From: an uncultured Lachnospiraceae bacterium
Lineage (GTDB): Bacteria; Bacillota; Clostridia; Lachnospirales; Lachnospiraceae
Direction of reading: 5' to 3'
Length of the DNA stretch: 52,588 nucleotides
NCBI GenBank assembly: GCA_910587895.1
Contig: CAJUOE010000183.1
Location: forward strand, 1-52,588
This document shows, in pieces, positions 50,301-52,588 of the stretch. Numbering within the stretch: position 1 is the first letter of the stretch; each line of letters starts with the position of its first letter. The notes beneath the pieces are model-generated. The model was not told where the DNA came from, searched no databases, and saw only the letters and a list, made by a program, of their open reading frames with translations. Made by a program: the position numbers and the translations under genes.

Positions 50301-50843
50301 TCACCTCCATGCCAGTTCCCTTAATGCCTCCAGATACAGCTCCTTGTCCCAACGCGTCACAATGTCAAATTTTTCAAATTCACCGCGCCCTCCGGATGCT
50401 GCATAGCCGGAATATCCTGCGCGGACAGCCTGGGCGAAAATATCCAGACAGGTTCCTTCCAGATAATCAAAATCGCCAAAACATACATTTTCAAACTGTT
50501 CCCTCATAAATTCCAGAAGTTCATCATCCGTTATTTCATCCAGCATTTCATTTTTATACAGGAAGAAAATCTCCTGAAGACGGGATAGGGAATCGCGGTA
50601 ATTCTCCTGCATAATATACGACGAATCGCAAAAAGCATAAATGATTTTGGGGAGGATGCCCTGCCCGAATTCGATTCTTTGTTCGGTTCGCAGGGTATCC
50701 GCCCGATCCTGTGCTAAAAGTTCTGCGTCCTCCTTTCCTAAGACAAGTCCAAATTTTTCTGTGTATTGATTGGTGTCAAGGACCTGTGTGATCTGCGTCT
50801 GCTTTGCCATTAATTCTAACCAGTTTGTTTGCTCTGTAGCCAT
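50301..50843 (-). CDS. DUF6323 protein
   Basis: A 180-aa soluble protein of unknown function, encoded just upstream of DUF6179. GGAGGTGAGGG precedes the ATG. The sequence is helical and acidic, with ITQVLDTNQYTEKFGLVL near residue 17, GQGILPKIIYAFCDSSY near 62 and EGTCLDIFAQAVRAGYSGYA near 135. No catalytic motif is evident. The stop lies inside the DUF6179 ribosome site, which fixes a close ratio of the two proteins. A role as a complex with DUF6179 is inferred from the coupling only. Confidence 0.65.
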   Translation of the reverse strand: MATEQTNWLELMAKQTQITQVLDTNQYTEKFGLVLGKEDAELLAQDRADTLRTEQRIEFGQGILPKIIYAFCDSSYIMQENYRDSLSRLQEIFFLYKNEMLDEITDDELLEFMREQFENVCFGDFDYLEGTCLDIFAQAVRAGYSGYAASGGRGEFEKFDIVTRWDKELYLEALRELAWR

Positions 50844-50899
50844 AATCCCTCACCTCCTGGAATGTTAAGTATAGACTGCGGAGGGGAGTCTTACAAGTC

Positions 50900-50970
50900 T
50901 TGTTTTTGGAAGGATTTTGTGATAAAATATATACAAAGAGATGCAGGAGATGTGCTGCATCTCTTTGTAT
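50900..50970 (+). promoter_or_regulatory. Promoter running straight into a 16-bp hairpin
   Basis: TTGTTT (50900-50905) and TAAAAT (50923-50928) are 17 bp apart. A 16-bp perfect stem (50931-50946 with 50955-50970; core CAAAGAGATGCAG) begins at the expected transcription start. The structure may be a terminator of an old gene, a 5' stabiliser for the zinc-ribbon gene, or a tiny RNA. Confidence 0.4.
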
Positions 50971-51067
50971 GTTCTATAATGATTTTATATATCCGGAAGA
51001 AAGTTGTAGAAATATGAGCTTTTTTAAGATATAATGTGTTTGGAATATTTTTTGGGAGGTTTTTGTT

Positions 51068-51572
51068 ATGGCACTTATAAAATGTCCGGAATGCGGAAAA
51101 GAAATTAGTGATAAATCATCAGAATGTATTCACTGTGGATTTCCTGTCGCTGATATGATTAAAAATGGTCAAATTATACAGGGAGAAATGTTATTTAAAG
51201 AAAATAAGCCATTATATGTATTATGCGGAAAACCGCAGTTATATTGGTGCAACATTGATAAAAGATAGTTACTATGAATCACTGAGAGAAGCATATTATC
51301 CCCTTACGCCATGGTGTTATGGAAAAACAAAAAATGATCTGGCTTTCGAAAAGCCTGATAAGAGTGAGATTATAAATGGAACAGCCATACTGTCAACGCC
51401 GCCAGAGCCCCAAATTGGTATGACTGCTGAGGAAGTGAAATATTCTACGTGGGGAGAGCCGGATAAAATTAATGAGATAACTTATTCCTGGGGAACAAGG
51501 GAACAGTGGTGTTATTCTGGTAACAGGAATATATATTTAGATGACGGTAATGTTTCTGCCGTTAGTGAGTAG
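51068..51572 (+). pseudogene. Frameshifted zinc-ribbon / SmpA-OmlA-like gene
   Basis: A gene read in two frames. From ATG 51068, behind GGGAGG, come 66 codons with a zinc ribbon (KCPECGKEI, CIHCGFPV). A second frame in +1 register carries the remainder to 51572 (IGATLIKDSYYESLREAYYPL), ending with a SmpA/OmlA-like unit: GMTAEEVKYSTWGEPDKINE, EQWCYSGNRNIYLDDGNV. The shift must lie between about 51168 and 51268. The two parts read as one protein of about 165 aa. Whether this is a mutation, a sequencing error or programmed frameshifting cannot be decided here. No frameshift-promoting slippery site was recognised. Confidence 0.6.
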
Positions 51573-51576
51573 TAAT

Positions 51577-51741
51577 ATGGAAATATCAGTTATTAGCTCG
51601 TGTTTTTTAAAAGCTTATGCAGGGGAAGAGATAGAACCAGATGAATGGGATCTGCAAATGATTGCAGGTGCAGAGAATGTAAATGACGGAAACACAATGA
51701 CGATGGACGAATTGGAAAAAGAATTGGGAATAGCGTTATGA
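51577..51741 (+). CDS. Short antitoxin-like fragment
   Basis: A 54-codon frame from ATG 51577 without a good ribosome site. The ending EPDEWDLQMIAGAENVN and DGNTMTMDELEKELGIAL is the style of C-terminal tails of type II antitoxins. The N-terminal DNA-binding part is missing, so it is probably a remnant. It follows the frameshifted gene by four bases. The following 160 bases to the tRNA hold only a 26-codon minus-strand scrap (51757-51837) without a start signal. Confidence 0.3.
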   Translation: MEISVISSCFLKAYAGEEIEPDEWDLQMIAGAENVNDGNTMTMDELEKELGIAL

Positions 51742-51856
51742 AGGAGATATAATTTATTAACGAGGATCCTTCTCTGAATTTTCTAAAAGTTCATTAACAG
51801 CTTTTTCCAAATCTTCTTTAAAATCTAAAAAAGTCACTGCATTTTATAGTAAGAAA

Positions 51857-51888
51857 AAAGATATGCGTATTTCCCAATAATGGGAAAT
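51857..51888 (-). terminator. Terminator of tRNA-Pro
   Basis: On the minus strand ATTTCCCA and TGGGAAAT (complements of 51881-51888 and 51869-51876) form an 8-bp stem. A T-run follows about ten bases further on. Confidence 0.6.
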
Positions 51889-51904
51889 TTCCTAAAACAA
51901 AAAA

Positions 51905-51979
51905 TCGGGGTAACAGGATTCGAACCTGCGACCTCACGGCCCCCAGCCGTGCGCTCTAGCCAAACTGAGCCATACCCCG
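51905..51979 (-). tRNA. tRNA-Pro (GGG anticodon)
   Basis: On the minus strand the acceptor arm CGGGGTA pairs with TACCCCG, with discriminator A. The D arm is GCTC...GAGC and the anticodon arm is CACGG-CTGGGGG-CCGTG, giving anticodon GGG (proline, CCC/CCU). The T arm has loop TTCGAAT. Length is 75 nt. CCA is not encoded and must be added. All canonical bases are in place. Confidence 0.95.
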
Positions 51980-51990
51980 AAACAATACGT

Positions 51991-52019
51991 ATTTTATCAT
52001 AGGAAAAAAGGGATGTCAA
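51991..52019 (-). promoter_or_regulatory. Promoter of tRNA-Pro
   Basis: On the minus strand TTGACA (complement of 52014-52019) and TAAAAT (complement of 51991-51996) are 17 bp apart, ending 12 bases from the mature tRNA 5' end. Confidence 0.85.
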
Positions 52020-52065
52020 CTACTAAAATTTTTGGCGTCCCTTTTCTCCTGGGTGAAAACAATAC

Positions 52066-52094
52066 AAAAGAGGGAAATATTACCTCTTTTTGCT
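52066..52094 (+). terminator. Hairpin with T-run after the tRNA promoter
   Basis: AAAAGAGG (52066-52073) pairs with CCTCTTTT (52083-52090), followed by T. It could end plus-strand readthrough before the final gene. Confidence 0.4.
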
Positions 52095-52177
52095 GCACAA
52101 GGACATATATGCCCGGGTTATGCGGGCTTTAGGAGTTTGTGGCATGAAAGCAAGTCGTAAAATGTTGCCCGAATCAT

Positions 52178-52205
52178 TTGACTTTATCAGAAATATATTT
52201 ATAAT
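52178..52205 (+). promoter_or_regulatory. Promoter of the final envelope gene
   Basis: TTGACT at 52178-52183 and TATAAT at 52200-52205 are 16 bp apart, 32 bases upstream of the ATG at 52238. Confidence 0.7.
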
Positions 52206-52237
52206 GAAAGTTGACAACAGAATAGAAAGGCAGCTAT

Positions 52238-52588
52238 ATGAAGACAACAAAGAAGACAGGAAATGGATGGCTGGGGGTATGGATTACAGCCGGAATTCTT
52301 CTGGTGCTTCTTCTGATATACTTAGGAACCGCACTCTTTTATTGCACGCATTTTTTGCCGGGGACGATAATCAATGGAATATCGGTGTCCGGGGATGACA
52401 TAAAAGAAGTGAAGTGGAAGATGATACAGGAAACAGAAAAGTATGAGATTAAGATAAAGGCACGTGAAGATAAGGAAGAAATTCTTGCAGGGGTAGATGT
52501 TGGAGTAATGCCGATTTTTGATGGCAGTCTGGAGGAGGAACTGAAAAAGCAGAATTGTTTTGCATGGCCGAACGCTTTTTTTAAGGAA
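52238..52588 (+). CDS. Partial L,D-transpeptidase/peptidoglycan-binding-type envelope protein
   Basis: The first 117 codons of a gene that runs off the window. AAAGG lies seven bases before ATG 52238. A single membrane helix at residues 12-35 (WITAGILLVLLLIYLG) anchors it with the bulk outside. GTIINGISVSGDDIKEVKWK after the helix is the typical start of the PG_binding_4/VanW-like repeats found before the YkuD L,D-transpeptidase domain in Clostridia; KYEIKIKAREDKEEILAGVD continues it. The catalytic domain is beyond the end, so the enzyme call is inferred from the N-terminal repeat. Confidence 0.65.
   Translation, partial: MKTTKKTGNGWLGVWITAGILLVLLLIYLGTALFYCTHFLPGTIINGISVSGDDIKEVKWKMIQETEKYEIKIKAREDKEEILAGVDVGVMPIFDGSLEEELKKQNCFAWPNAFFKE

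Noticed and set aside
52090..52398. 102-codon plus-strand frame near the window end
   Set aside because: It overlaps the terminator, promoter and start of the envelope gene at 52238, which has a real ribosome site and membrane helix.

Overview
The window looks like a chromosomal stretch from a low-to-mid-GC Gram-positive anaerobe of the Clostridia, most likely a gut Lachnospiraceae. This rests on gene content and style: strong AGGAGG-type ribosome sites, consensus sigma-A promoters, a lipoprotein version of trigger factor next to asnS, DUF1002, DUF5685 and DUF6179/DUF6323 proteins, LytTR and BceRS-like two-component systems, and chemoreceptor-type proteins. No database search was possible; family names come from motifs recognised by eye.

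Layout. 1-7.7 kb: a methyltransferase, a 220-bp MITE-like element with perfect 25-bp ends, a membrane chemoreceptor and a YhhN protein, then a tight operon of glycosyltransferase, permuted NlpC/P60-like (YiiX-type) protein and UPF0104 flippase-like protein. This operon converges on pncB (NAD salvage). 7.8-16.5 kb: housekeeping. The lipoprotein foldase and asnS are followed by two DHH phosphoesterases transcribed divergently (NrnA-like and RecJ-like), a soluble MCP-like protein, a monoacylglycerol-lipase-like hydrolase and a secreted DUF1002 protein. 16.5-20.7 kb, minus strand: an ECF sigma factor and membrane anti-sigma candidate head a run of three secreted proteins and a membrane protein, a likely self-contained envelope-response unit.

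20.9-25.5 kb is mixed: a DUF3784-like protein, a decayed AlbA_2-type regulator that keeps its operator, two methyltransferases, hslO (Hsp33) and an AbrB/PIN toxin-antitoxin pair. 25.5-29.7 kb carries nadE, DUF5685, a J-domain protein and a flavodoxin. 29.7-37.1 kb is one large envelope-sensing cluster: PadR regulator, HAAS/DUF1700, DUF4097, OmpR-type regulator, histidine kinase, then an ABC ATPase and FtsX-type permease behind four helically phased TTTAAGG boxes, which are likely the response-regulator site.

37.1-42.6 kb holds a degenerate-HAD/GNAT fusion, the bifunctional ppGpp enzyme and a LytTR regulator with GHKL kinase. 42.6-48.5 kb is an AT-rich accessory island: XRE regulator, a DUF3990 ADP-ribosyltransferase-like toxin candidate with its all-helical partner, a secreted Ig-like protein, two YbjQ-domain proteins with zinc motifs, a broken antitoxin/PIN pair, a 41-aa membrane smORF and a Gp37/Gp68-type protein. 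48.6-52.6 kb has a TipA-like MerR regulator with an internal start for a short isoform, the DUF6179/DUF6323 pair, a frameshifted zinc-ribbon/SmpA-OmlA-like gene, tRNA-Pro(GGG) and the first 117 codons of an envelope protein that runs off the window.

The candidates most worth following as little-described systems are the ECF sigma/secreted-protein unit (16.5-20.7 kb), the DUF3990 pair (43.3-44.4 kb), the YbjQ/zinc/smORF island (45.7-47.6 kb), the TipA-like dual-product gene and the stem-rich MITE.
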